Part shown: in pieces, positions 18,222 through 25,092 of the stretch | How positions within the stretch are numbered: position 1 is the first letter of the stretch | Layout: each line of letters begins with the position of its first letter | Assembly: GCF_001908185.1 (NCBI RefSeq) | Contig: NZ_LGHM01000038.1 | Span: 1 to 36,742, forward strand | Direction: 5' to 3' | Length of the DNA stretch: 36,742 nucleotides | From: Bradyrhizobium sp. AS23.2 | GTDB lineage: Bacteria; Pseudomonadota; Alphaproteobacteria; Rhizobiales; Xanthobacteraceae | Program-made: the position numbers and the translations under genes | The notes under the pieces: model-generated | What the model saw: only the letters and a program-made list of their open reading frames with translations | What the model was told of the DNA's origin: nothing | Database searches by the model: none

Positions 18222-19021
18222 ATGCCAAGAAAAAGCAGTCGCCTCCTCCCTCGCCTTCGCAGCCTCCGGCGAGGCGCTCGGTGGGTGCGAAAGAATTTCG
18301 CGCGAGCGCCGCGAGCGGTCCGGATCGCGTGCAGCTTAGCCATCCTGCTTGCGTTCGTAGCGCTGGTGAACATCGTCTATCACGTGATCCGCAAGCCGAC
18401 CGAGCTGTTCTTCTTTGTCGGCAACTCCCTCGACAAGGATCCATCAGAGAATTGGCGGCAATACGGGCCACTCTTCCGCAAGCATTCCACCGATACGATC
18501 ACGCCCGAATTGCTGGCCGCGCTGGCGCAGGTCGAGAGTTCAGCAAATCCGGTGGCGCGCACCTACTGGCGCTGGCGATGGAGCTTCAATCCGCTCGCGA
18601 TCTATCGGCCCGCTTCCAGCTCCGTCGGCCTCTACCAGATGACCGATCCGGCCTATGCCGAGGCCGCACGGTTTTGTATCCGCGGGAACGCGGTCACGAA
18701 TACCGGCTGCGGGTTCACTGGCCTCTACACCCGCGCGATCCCGAGCCACGCCATCGAGCTGGCATCGGTGTATCTGGACCGCAATGTGGCTGATGTTCTC
18801 GCCGCGCGGGCGATGTGAAGGCAAGCGCGCAGCAGAAGCAGGATCTGGCCGCCTTCATCCATCTCTGCGGCGCAGGTCCCGCCACCGCCTACGCACGCCG
18901 CCACTTTCAGATGATCGCCGGCGAGCGATGCGGCGATCACCTCGTCGCAAGCTACATCTCACGCGTCAACGCGATGAAGCGGCAGTTTCTGCGGCTAGCG
19001 GCGGATATCGGCAATTCGTAG
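18222..19021 (+). CDS. Lytic transglycosylase (SLT-like) membrane protein, frameshifted near its end
   Basis: The first frame (18222-18818, 198 aa) gives a basic N-terminus, one TM segment (about residues 33-57) and an SLT-like catalytic core: LLAALAQVESSANP with putative catalytic Glu105 and SSVGLYQMTDPAYAEA (residues 133-148). It stops at 18818. The next frame (to 19021) continues with QQKQDLAAFIHLCGAGPATAYARRHFQ and RVNAMKRQFLRLAA, which I judge to be the natural C-terminus. One missing base near 18806-18818 explains the split. The protein would cleave peptidoglycan glycan strands from the periplasmic side of the inner membrane. No ribosome-binding site is clear at 18222. A degraded fragment of a paralogue lies at 20731-20964. 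Confidence 0.7.
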
Positions 19022-19053
19022 CTCGGATGAGCGTAGCGACATCCAGGAAGGAT

Positions 19054-19089
19054 GTAGGATGGGTGGAGCATTCGCTCCACCCATCCTAC
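19054..19089. repeat. Palindromic element, 16-bp perfect arms (GTAGGATGGGTGGAGC)
   Basis: GTAGGATGGGTGGAGC (19054-19069) is the exact reverse complement of 19074-19089 with an ATTC loop. It lies 33 bp after the transglycosylase stop and is a short relative of the element at 20818-20899. Confidence 0.85.
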
Positions 19090-19095
19090 GAGACC

Positions 19096-19299
19096 TCACG
19101 GCTCATCATTCGCCGGCGCGTTGCGGCGTGCTTGCCTTGCGGCTTGTCTTGCGTCTTTTCTGGCAACCCAGCGCGCGCGAAACCACTTCGCGGCATGAAA
19201 CGTCCGCGGGGCGACGACCTGAAACGCCAGAGAGGCAACTCCGGCGACCAGCCCCTTCACCAGGTCAAAAGCCAGATCGGGTCCAAAATACTCCCACAT
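19096..19299 (-). CDS. Small hypothetical protein, probably membrane-associated
   Basis: This 67-aa protein has a moderately hydrophobic segment (about residues 8-33, LAFDLVKGLVAGVASLAFQVVAP) followed by a strongly basic tail with ARKDARQAARQARRN. AAGAAGGA lies upstream of the ATG. I do not recognise a family. It is convergent with the transglycosylase, and the palindromic element lies just past its stop. Confidence 0.5.
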   Translation of the reverse strand: MWEYFGPDLAFDLVKGLVAGVASLAFQVVAPRTFHAAKWFRARWVARKDARQAARQARRNAPANDEP

Positions 19300-19362
19300 G
19301 GCCCTGCATCCTTCTTCGCGAAGGCGCCGCCGGGCAGTCGTGGGCTGACATTAAAAATGGAA

Positions 19363-19389
19363 AGGCCCCGTCCGAAACCGGCGGGGCCT
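19363..19389 (-). terminator. Hairpin with T-rich tract on the minus strand
   Basis: AGGCCCCG (19363-19370) pairs with CGGGGCCT (19382-19389), with extra CCG/CGG pairs inside. On the minus strand the stem is followed by TTTCCATTTTT, so it can terminate a minus-strand transcript coming from about 19440 upward. Confidence 0.6.
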
Positions 19390-19438
19390 CAAGAAAACTC
19401 CCTGCACGCGCCGTTGCGCGCACGCGAAATCTCTCGGT

Positions 19439-19663
19439 TCACCCGCTCATGGTGGACACGATGAAAGAGCTGCAAAGCATGGCCGTGCGATTGAAAACGC
19501 CCATAGCGATCATCCCGAAATTGCCAAATGCCGACCCACCCGGTGCGCATCGCCGAGCAGCGCACGAGGGTCTAGTGTCGGCGCCACAGAAGCAGACCTG
19601 AGGGCTGCCGTCTGTGTGCCATTTCACAACTACCGCAAGACTTTTATAAGGCATGATGAGCAA
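19439..19663 (-). CDS. Possible small hypothetical protein
   Basis: A 74-aa reading frame (MLIMPYKSLAVVVKWHTDGS, ending SFIVSTMSG) ends about 50 bp before a minus-strand terminator hairpin, which is the main argument for it. There is no clear ribosome-binding site and I recognise no family. A 50-aa plus-strand frame overlaps it. It may be spurious. Apart from this, repeats and a possible minus-strand TTG-start frame (19762-20004) of unclear status, I see nothing in 19390-20076. Confidence 0.25.
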   Translation of the reverse strand: MLIMPYKSLAVVVKWHTDGSPQVCFCGADTRPSCAARRCAPGGSAFGNFGMIAMGVFNRTAMLCSSFIVSTMSG

Positions 19664-19714
19664 GCGTGGCCCGCAGGCCTGTTCCGGTGACCACGAACGC
19701 GCGAGGACCAGGAC

Positions 19715-19787
19715 CCCGTCATTGCGAGCGCAGCGAAGCAGTCCAGGCCGTCACCCCCGAATTACGGTGACAGTGCATTCAACTTGT
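19715..19787 (+). repeat. Composite repeat: CATTGCGAGCGCAGCGAAGC motif plus GAATTACGGTGACAGTGC copy 2
   Basis: GTCATTGCGAGCGCAGCGAAGCAGTCCAG (19718-19746) resembles a dispersed short intergenic motif common in alphaproteobacteria. It is followed at 19759-19776 by the second exact copy of the 18-mer at 18062, and then by a diverged third-like unit (ATTATGGTGATAGTTC, about 19793-19808). Confidence 0.55.
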
Positions 19788-20076
19788 AGATGATTATGGT
19801 GATAGTTCGCCTCAATTGACTGCCGCGCTCGCGCGGACTGCATACAGAACGACCAGGCGCTCCCTCGTCGATCTCGCTCACAACGAGAGCGATGACGCGG
19901 GTGGCGGCGAGCATGGTCTCGCGCGCAGGACGGTCAAGCCCCGGCAGGATGGCCTTGCCGACATCAGGCCAAATCTCACCACACGGCCGCCATGCAAGCG
20001 ACAATCCACAATCGCGATTTCAGCGCAAACGCGACGGAGGCTTGCGGCTTCAGCGATATTTGAGGAGCCATTTGCC

Positions 20077-20724
20077 ATGTCGAGTGCGGTGGGAAATAAG
20101 CCAACGGGAAAATCCGGCCGGCGCGGCGGGAAGAAGAAGGCCGGGCAACGGACCGGGGCCGGCGAGCAACACGCAACTGCAGCCCATCAATTGCCGGATG
20201 CCTCGGCGGAGATCAGCCAAGAGATCAGGCAAGAGATCAGCCAAGAGACCGAGCGAGAGATAGGGCAAGAGACCGGGCAAGAGACCGAGCAAGAGACCGA
20301 GCAAGAGATAGGGCAAGAGACCGGGCAAGAGACGAGCCGAGAGATCAGTGCGCAGGTACCGTCGGCTGCAGCCTTGCCGGGCGAGGCTTCCGGGATGGAG
20401 ATCGTTGCAAGCGCGCCCGTCGCACCGGTGGAACCCTTCCAGGCCAGCAGGCAGGCGATTGCCGATGCCTATAGCGACTACACGAGGACGTCGCTCGAGC
20501 ACGCCTGGACCTTCCTGGGAAAGCTCGCGGCGGCGCGCTCACCCGTCGAGGCCTTTGAGCTTCAGATGGAGTACGCGAAACAGGTGTGCGAATCGTTTGT
20601 CACCGAATCCCAGAAGATCGCCGAGTTGCATGGACAATTGACCAGGCAAAGGGTCATGAATTTTGAGGGATTCGTGGCCAGGCTCACACAGACGACGCTC
20701 GAAATCCGCGCGACACGTCACTAA
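20077..20724 (+). CDS. Phasin family protein with E-[I/T]-x-Q tetrapeptide repeats
   Basis: This 215-aa protein ends in a phasin-type helical domain (about residues 125-215: YSDYTRTSLEHAWTFLGKLAAARSPVEAFELQMEYAKQVCESFVTESQKIAELHGQL). Phasins coat polyhydroxyalkanoate granules in the cytoplasm. The N-terminal third is basic and disordered (GKSGRRGGKKKAGQR), then comes a run of about eleven 4-residue repeats (residues 45-92), mostly EISQ, EIGQ, ETGQ and ETEQ. GAGGAG precedes the ATG at 20077 by 9 bp; the open frame extends upstream to 19816 but without support. The repeats could form an extended charged coil. A decayed transglycosylase fragment begins 6 bp after the stop. Confidence 0.85.
   Translation: MSSAVGNKPTGKSGRRGGKKKAGQRTGAGEQHATAAHQLPDASAEISQEIRQEISQETEREIGQETGQETEQETEQEIGQETGQETSREISAQVPSAAALPGEASGMEIVASAPVAPVEPFQASRQAIADAYSDYTRTSLEHAWTFLGKLAAARSPVEAFELQMEYAKQVCESFVTESQKIAELHGQLTRQRVMNFEGFVARLTQTTLEIRATRH
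20209..20352 (+). repeat. 12-bp coding minisatellite inside the phasin gene
   Basis: Twelve consecutive 12-bp units of the form GAG-AYN-NRN-CAA start at 20209. Two larger units recur: GAGATAGGGCAA then GAGACCGGGCAA appear at 20257 and again at 20305, which suggests block duplication. The array is in frame, so copy-number change keeps the protein open. It gives a leucine-rich antisense frame that I regard as a shadow. Confidence 0.85.
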
Positions 20725-20730
20725 CGACAG

Positions 20731-20964
20731 ATCTCGAACCATGCCATCGAGCTGGCATCGGTGTATCTGGACCGCAATGCGCCTTGCGGAGGATGACCGT
20801 GGTTAGCAGGCGCAGCCCGTAGGATGGGTAGAGCTCTTGCGAAACCCATCATTCCACGACGGCTGTTGATGGGTTTCGCTCCGCTCTACCCATCCTACGA
20901 ACTGATGTTCTCGCCCGCCGCAGAAGCAGGTTCTAGCCGCCTGCATCCATCTCTGCGGCACAGC
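20731..20964 (+). pseudogene. Relic of a lytic transglycosylase gene, interrupted by a palindromic element
   Basis: Positions 20731-20779 match 18738-18786 of the transglycosylase gene with 3 mismatches in 49. From 20902 the match resumes with CTGATGTTCTCGCC (18790 onward) and, after loss of about 24 bp, continues through GCAGAAGCAGG and CATCCATCTCTGCGG to about 20964. Between the halves, 122 bp (20780-20901) carrying a palindromic repeat replace three bases (TGG) of the gene. No frame remains open. The relic is followed directly by another palindromic element. Confidence 0.85.
20818..20899. repeat. Palindromic element with nested inverted repeats inside the relic
   Basis: The outer arms CGTAGGATGGGTAGAGC (20818-20834) and 20883-20899 are perfect 17-bp complements. 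The inner arms GCGAAACCCATC (20839-20850) and GATGGGTTTCGC (20868-20879) are perfect 12-bp complements. The outer arm is nearly identical to that at 19054. Confidence 0.9.
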
Positions 20965-20968
20965 GAGC

Positions 20969-21003
20969 GTAGCCCGGATGGAGCGTAGCGAAATCCGGGC
21001 TAC
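20969..21003. repeat. Short CCCGGAT palindromic element
   Basis: GTAGCCCGGAT (20969-20979) and ATCCGGGCTAC (20993-21003) are perfect complements around GGAGCGTAGCGAA. This is a compact member of the family at 24095, 25572 and 33166. Confidence 0.85.
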
Positions 21004-21072
21004 ACTTTTTGCGCTATTCAGTTCGGGGCCAACGATGGCCGATCACCACATGCCCCGGAATGTAATCGCTTT

Positions 21073-21351
21073 TCACCACCAGTATGGCCACCGCCACCCC
21101 TCATAGCGGACCCACGACGACACCGTGGGCGGGCCGTATGGATCGACCCGGTCGTCCTCAGGGCGATAACGATATCGTGGAACAATATAATAATCCCACG
21201 GAGTTGGCCTGAGCACGGGCGCCGTGACAACAAGCCTCTCTTGTTCACGAACGACCGGGGCTTTCTTCGCCCGGGCTTCAGCACCCGATATCCCAAGGTT
21301 ACACAGCGCCAGGGCCGTTCCGAGCGCAAACGTAAGGGTCGTGATCTTCAT
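21073..21351 (-). CDS. Small secreted hypothetical protein
   Basis: This 92-aa protein starts MKITTLTFALGTALALCNLG, a signal peptide with likely cleavage near GAEA. The mature part is short, rich in Tyr, Trp and Arg (WDYYIVPRYRYRPEDDRVDPYGPP) and ends RWPYWW. The ATG at 21351 follows GGGAGGAGG; an in-frame ATG 45 bp upstream lacks support. I recognise no named family. The protein is probably periplasmic. Confidence 0.7.
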   Translation of the reverse strand: MKITTLTFALGTALALCNLGISGAEARAKKAPVVREQERLVVTAPVLRPTPWDYYIVPRYRYRPEDDRVDPYGPPTVSSWVRYEGWRWPYWW

Positions 21352-21477
21352 GCGTTGGCCTCCTCCCTTGGAAGAGTGCTCAAGGACGCAAAGCAAGGCA
21401 AGCTAATTCGCGCTCGAGTTGTTTGAATGACCGCTGCCGGTTTCGCGAAACGGATCATGCCGCAAGGCAAAATCGGA

Positions 21478-21774
21478 TCACGACTGTTCTTTCAGGATCG
21501 GTGCACCAAGCTCATCGAAACGAAAGAGTTGAAATATCCGCTGGCCGTCGAAGTCGAGGACCCTCAAATCATCGGTCTCATGCAGATTGCTTTCGACCGC
21601 TTGAAAGTGCCCGCCGTAGCGCGCTCTGGCGAGCGACAAGGGAACCTCGAACGCGACGAACTTGCCGATCCCCTTGTGCCTGAGCACCTCGAGGAGCTTC
21701 TGGTCGTGCAGGGACTCATGGGATGTGAGAATGAGCAACGGACCGCTCGCCGTGAGCAGTAAAAGCGATTTCAT
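21478..21774 (-). CDS. Conserved small cytosolic protein of unknown function
   Basis: This 98-aa protein begins MKSLLLLTASGPLLILTSHE and contains LLEVLRHKGIGKFVAFEVPL, LARARYGGHF, DDLRVLDFDG and a C-terminal FDELGAP. I recall this as a conserved rhizobial family annotated only as cytosolic protein. The mixed alpha/beta pattern suggests a compact single domain. AGGAG lies 6 bp before the ATG. It is followed by the secreted protein gene on the same strand, about 127 bp away. Confidence 0.75.
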   Translation of the reverse strand: MKSLLLLTASGPLLILTSHESLHDQKLLEVLRHKGIGKFVAFEVPLSLARARYGGHFQAVESNLHETDDLRVLDFDGQRIFQLFRFDELGAPILKEQS

Positions 21775-21831
21775 CGGACACTCCTACGCAAGTTGGACCG
21801 AACTCGAGCATGATATCCATTATAGCGCCTT

Positions 21832-21880
21832 GGATGGAGGGGAGCGACTTGTCCGCTCGAAGAGCGAAGGCGGATCCATC
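21832..21880. repeat. Fragment of the GGAGCGACTTGTCCGC repeat
   Basis: GGAGCGACTTGTCCGC, then CTCGAAGAGCGAAGGCGGA, match the interior of the palindromic element at 24095-24247 apart from a 6-bp deletion. The outer CCCGGAT arms are missing, so this is a decayed or partial copy. Confidence 0.6.
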
Positions 21881-22009
21881 AATTGCGGAGCGCTGCGGAT
21901 GATGGATTTCGCAGGTGCTAACCTGCCAGGTTGTGGAACCATTCGCGCTTCATCGTTTTGAAATATGTGGCCGTCGTTTATGGCGGCAGCGACGAGTTGA
22001 GAGGCGAAA

Positions 22010-22246
22010 ATGGTCCTGATGGGACTTGGCGCGCTGCTCATCTTCGGCGGACTCCTATACACGGCACGCGCCACCATTTGGCGGGGACCACTGAGCGGCC
22101 GGGATTCCCCCCGGGACGTTCGCGGCACATTGGAGCCGCCACGGCGAGGCCTCGGATTCCTTGGGGTCAGATCGAACTGGCCAGGAATTCTTCTGATGGC
22201 CATCGGCGCAATACTGATGGCGTCAGGTGCGAGCTTCCAGCCTTGA
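22010..22246 (+). CDS. Small two-TM hypothetical membrane protein
   Basis: This 78-aa protein has two hydrophobic segments: residues 2-19 (VLMGLGALLIFGGLLYTA) and 57-75 (WPGILLMAIGAILMASGA), with an Arg/Pro-rich loop between. GAGAGG precedes the ATG at good spacing. I do not recognise a family. It is placed in the inner membrane by composition. It stands alone after the repeat fragment. Confidence 0.6.
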   Translation: MVLMGLGALLIFGGLLYTARATIWRGPLSGRDSPRDVRGTLEPPRRGLGFLGVRSNWPGILLMAIGAILMASGASFQP

Positions 22247-22365
22247 CGCGAAAGCCGCGAAAGCCGCCCGCCGAGATAGCCATAGATTCTCCCTCACGCT
22301 CGCGTTGTCTTGATCACGACGGCGGTGCGACCTATTCTCTTCACGATCTCGGACTGCCGCACTCA

Positions 22366-22395
22366 TTCTGTTGACGCAAGTTCTGTTGACGCAAG
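22366..22395 (+). repeat. Perfect tandem duplication of TTCTGTTGACGCAAG
   Basis: The 15-mer at 22366-22380 is repeated exactly at 22381-22395, just before the next gene's ATG. Each copy holds TTGACG, which looks like a -35 hexamer, and both TTGs could also serve as in-frame start codons. Confidence 0.85.
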
Positions 22396-22400
22396 ACCAA

Positions 22401-23327
22401 ATGGAAAGCGCATCGGTGCCTGAGACGAACGACCCCAAGCCGGACGAACCGCGCGCCGATGGCGATCTGACGCGGGCGTATGAACGGATCAAGAGCGCCG
22501 AAGAAGACCTTGCGCGCCTGGACCGGCTGGTTTCCGGAATGGAAAGCGGCGCCGACGGCCCGTCAATCTCGCAGTCAAAGGCCAGTGCCGGGCCAGGTGA
22601 CGATCCCCTGGAAAAGCCGTCATCGCCGCAGAGCAAGGTTCACCAAGAAAGCCCGAAAGAGAATCGGCCCATAGTGCGGGCCTTCGTTGGCCTGTTGCTG
22701 GCGATAGGCGTCCTTGGTGCTGCGTTCGCTTCGCAATATCGCGATGAGGCCAGAGCGATCATGGCGCGATGGGCTCCGCCGGTCTCGCACCCAGCCCCGG
22801 AAGCGTCCGAGGCTCACAGTCCGGCGAATCCACTAGCCGTCCAGCTAGCTGCTGCCGACGAGCAGATGCCCGTGCCGGCGCCGCCGGTCCAGAAGGACGC
22901 AGATCGCAATCCGCCGGCCGGCGCCACGCCGCCCGATCAGAAACCCGCCGAGTTGGCGCAATCGCTCAAGGCCATTACGGACCAGCTTGCAAGCATCAAC
23001 GAAAAGCTCGAGCAACTGAAGAGCCGTCACGAGCAGACGCTTCACGAGCAGGCCGACGCCATTCAACAACTGAGGACGGCGCAGCAGAAAGACGCAAGCG
23101 ACAATGCGCGCCTCGCCACGCAGGTCCAGGCGCTGCAGACGCAGCTCACGACGCTATCCGCATCCGCAGCGGCCAAACCCGCGGCGCGGAGCGTGGTGAA
23201 GGAGAGCGATGCGGTTGCGCGCCCGCACATACAGGCGGCCGCACCACCTCGGCGGCCCAGGCCGCCGCGAGGACCCTGGATGCCCCCGCCCTATATGGTC
23301 GACCCCTACGGCTATTCGGATTGGTGA
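22401..23327 (+). CDS. Single-TM protein with coiled coil, unknown function
   Basis: This 308-aa protein has an acidic cytoplasmic N-terminus, one TM segment (PIVRAFVGLLLAIGVLGAAFAS, about residues 90-111), a Pro-rich stretch, a long coiled coil (LKAITDQLASINEKLEQLKSRHEQTLHEQADAIQQLRTAQQ and on, about 185-255) and a Pro/Arg-rich end (PPRRPRPPRGPWMPPPYMVDPYGYSDW). The layout suggests an envelope-spanning scaffold protein with a periplasmic coil. No named family is recognised. I prefer ATG 22401; in-frame TTGs at 22371 and 22386 lie in a tandem duplication. No strong ribosome-binding site decides. Confidence 0.7.
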   Translation: MESASVPETNDPKPDEPRADGDLTRAYERIKSAEEDLARLDRLVSGMESGADGPSISQSKASAGPGDDPLEKPSSPQSKVHQESPKENRPIVRAFVGLLLAIGVLGAAFASQYRDEARAIMARWAPPVSHPAPEASEAHSPANPLAVQLAAADEQMPVPAPPVQKDADRNPPAGATPPDQKPAELAQSLKAITDQLASINEKLEQLKSRHEQTLHEQADAIQQLRTAQQKDASDNARLATQVQALQTQLTTLSASAAAKPAARSVVKESDAVARPHIQAAAPPRRPRPPRGPWMPPPYMVDPYGYSDW

Positions 23328-23377
23328 GCCCGTAGAGCGGATAGGCCCAAGGCACCGTGCCGGCAGCCGCCTCGCCA

Positions 23378-23926
23378 CTACGCCGCGTCGACTTCCCCTG
23401 ATCCATCGCTCGGCGCCGGGCCTGCAACGAGCCGGTCGAGACTGACCAGCAACAGATCGGCGATACGCATCAGCTGGTAGAGCGGAATGTCCGCCTCGCC
23501 CTTCTCGGCCAGCGACAAGAAACCGGCCGGCACGCCAATGAGCTCCGCCAGCTGGACTTCGGTGTAGCCGCGGGTCTCGCGCGCGCTTCTCACGCGCGCA
23601 CCGATCCCAAGCCTGTGCCGGGACTGCTCGTCCGCAGTCATCATGGCAGCCTGCTCGTCCGGGCTCGCATAGCCGTCCGCGAACGCGCTGCCGATCAGCC
23701 TGCCCTTGCGCCAGGCGACCCGGCAGCCCTTGCGCAGACCATTGTTGAAGATCAGCGTGAATTGCTCGGCGACCCACAGCGAGCTGTTGAGTTGCAGGCG
23801 GGCGCCGCTGCCTGAGACATCGCGGATCGTACAGGGGACGCTGACGGTGCTGCCCGTGCCGTTGTCGAACTCGACAATGCCGGTCCTCAACGTCTGATGT
23901 CTGACTGCAGCACGATACTCGCTCAT
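23378..23926 (-). CDS. PilZ-XRE fusion protein
   Basis: This 182-aa protein joins two domains. Residues 1-95 look like PilZ: the RHQTLR stretch near the start and D-x-S-x-x-G at Asp36-Ser38-Gly41 (RDVSGSGARLQL), then strands and GSAFAD. The first motif is R-x4-R where c-di-GMP binders have R-x3-R, so binding is uncertain. Residues 107-165 are an XRE/Cro helix-turn-helix (IGARVRSARETRGYTEVQLAELIGVPAGFLSLAEKGEADIPLYQLMRIADLL). A PilZ-controlled DNA-binding protein is the simplest reading. It is a single gene, convergent with the coiled-coil protein. The 168 bp upstream hold no gene. Confidence 0.8.
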   Translation of the reverse strand: MSEYRAAVRHQTLRTGIVEFDNGTGSTVSVPCTIRDVSGSGARLQLNSSLWVAEQFTLIFNNGLRKGCRVAWRKGRLIGSAFADGYASPDEQAAMMTADEQSRHRLGIGARVRSARETRGYTEVQLAELIGVPAGFLSLAEKGEADIPLYQLMRIADLLLVSLDRLVAGPAPSDGSGEVDAA

Positions 23927-24094
23927 GACCCGTACGCTCCCGTAACCTCAGGCAATTTTCGAACGGCGTAGCCGACGCACCCTTAAAATTCAGGCGCAAG
24001 TCCGTCGAATTTTCCGTAACTGCTCGACCGGTTCAACCGGGACCGGACGCCATGGTAAAGGATTTGCTGCCAATCGATCGTTGCGGCGGCAGGC

Positions 24095-24247
24095 CGTAGC
24101 CCGGATGGAGCGACTTGTCCGCCGTAGCTCGAAGAGCGAAGGCGGAAGCGTAATCCGGGATCGTGCGGCGGGCACCTGCCCCGGATTGCGCGGAGCCTGT
24201 CATCGGGCGGCGCATCGCGCCGACCCGGTGGCTCCATCCGGGCTACG
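24095..24247. repeat. Long palindromic CGTAGCCCGGATGGAGC element (153 bp)
   Basis: CGTAGCCCGGATGGAGC (24095-24111) is the exact reverse complement of 24231-24247. The interior has further dyads, including GCGCGGAGCCTGTCATCGGGCGG, which recurs in reverse orientation in the element at 25572. Confidence 0.9.
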
Positions 24248-24422
24248 AAGCTCTTCGCCGTCGAGGCCCCGCCACTATGACATAATGCGCCTGTTTTGCC
24301 CGACGGGTCAAACATTATTCGGTCTTACCGAAATGAAGTCCAGGGCGGCAGTTTCTACTTTGCATGGGGTTGTTTTCGAGTTTTTTGTCTGACACCCATC
24401 AAGGCGCCATCCGCAGCCGAAA

Positions 24423-24436
24423 TTGATCTGTATCAA
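24423..24436 (+). promoter_or_regulatory. FixK/FNR-type box TTGAT-CTGT-ATCAA
   Basis: A perfect TTGAT-N4-ATCAA dyad centred about 64 bp upstream of the small membrane protein's ATG. In bradyrhizobia FixK2, and elsewhere FNR, activates from such boxes under low oxygen, usually about 40 bp before the transcript start, which would put the start near 24470. No other site in the window matches this well. Confidence 0.65.
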
Positions 24437-24493
24437 GAGATCAGTGCGAGGCCCGTAGGAAGAGATGCAGCGCAATTACCCGGAAGGATCATC

Positions 24494-24667
24494 ATGAACG
24501 GCAATCGCTACTACGGCGTCCGCGTCGAGGGCGCGAAATACGGCGTCGGCTTCGGCTCGGCGCTCGCCATCGCGATCTCCTACACCAACAACCATTCGAT
24601 CCTGTGGGCGATCATCCACGGGATTCTTGGCTGGCTCTACGTGATCTTTGTCGCCCTGTTTCGGTGA
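24494..24667 (+). CDS. 57-aa conserved small inner-membrane protein
   Basis: [57 protein letters not shown] has a polar N-terminus and a long hydrophobic stretch that could form one or two TM segments. I recall similar short proteins with [11 protein letters not shown] and WAIIHG in many proteobacteria, without assigned function. GGAAGGA lies 5 bp before the ATG. The FixK/FNR-type box upstream suggests oxygen-responsive expression. It precedes phnA by 71 bp on the same strand. Confidence 0.8.
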   Translation: MNGNRYYGVRVEGAKYGVGFGSALAIAISYTNNHSILWAIIHGILGWLYVIFVALFR

Positions 24668-24738
24668 CGGGCTACTTGCCAACCTGCGCGCATCCAGCTT
24701 ACACCGCCCGCAGCTTTTTCCGGAGATCGAGACCAGCC

Positions 24739-25089
24739 ATGAGCGACGCAACGAAGTGCCCGAAATGCGGCTCGGAGCATGCCTATCAGGATCGCGATCT
24801 CTGGGTCTGTCCGGAGTGCGCCCATGAATGGAGCGCGACGGGCGATGCGGCCGCGCAGGTCCCGCAGGAGGCCGGCGTGCGCGATGCCCATGGCAATGTG
24901 CTCGCTGATGGCGACAGCGTCATCGTGATGAAGGACCTCAAGGTCAAGGGATCGTCATCGGTCGTCAAGGGCGGCACCAAGGTCAGGAACATCCGCCTTC
25001 AGGATGCCACCGACGGCCACAACATCGCCTGCAAGATCGACGGCATCGGCGCGATGAACCTGAAATCTGAGTTCGTGAAGAAGGCGTGA
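24739..25089 (+). CDS. phnA: PhnA/YjdM family zinc-ribbon protein
   Basis: This 116-aa protein has an N-terminal zinc ribbon (CPKCGSEH, residues 7-14, and CPEC about residues 24-27) and the conserved PhnA C-terminal domain (DANGN-like [64 protein letters not shown]). The family was named for alkylphosphonate uptake but its role there is doubtful. No phn genes are nearby. GGAGATCGAG precedes the ATG. A compound hairpin follows the stop. Confidence 0.92.
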   Translation: MSDATKCPKCGSEHAYQDRDLWVCPECAHEWSATGDAAAQVPQEAGVRDAHGNVLADGDSVIVMKDLKVKGSSSVVKGGTKVRNIRLQDATDGHNIACKIDGIGAMNLKSEFVKKA

Positions 25090-25092
25090 CTC

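Noticed and set aside
19762..20004. 80-aa minus-strand frame (EIWPDVGKAILPGLDRPARE)
   Set aside because: Codon use is reasonable, but the TTG start has no ribosome-binding site, the end runs into repeats and no family is recognised.
20050..20502. Leucine-rich 150-aa minus-strand protein (LLPGLLPYLLLGLL)
   Set aside because: It is the antisense reading of the phasin's 12-bp repeat array.
21937..21962. EcfG-type promoter GGAAC...CGTT before the 78-aa membrane protein
   Set aside because: The spacing between GGAAC and CGTT is 14 bp, shorter than the 16-17 bp I expect for this promoter class.
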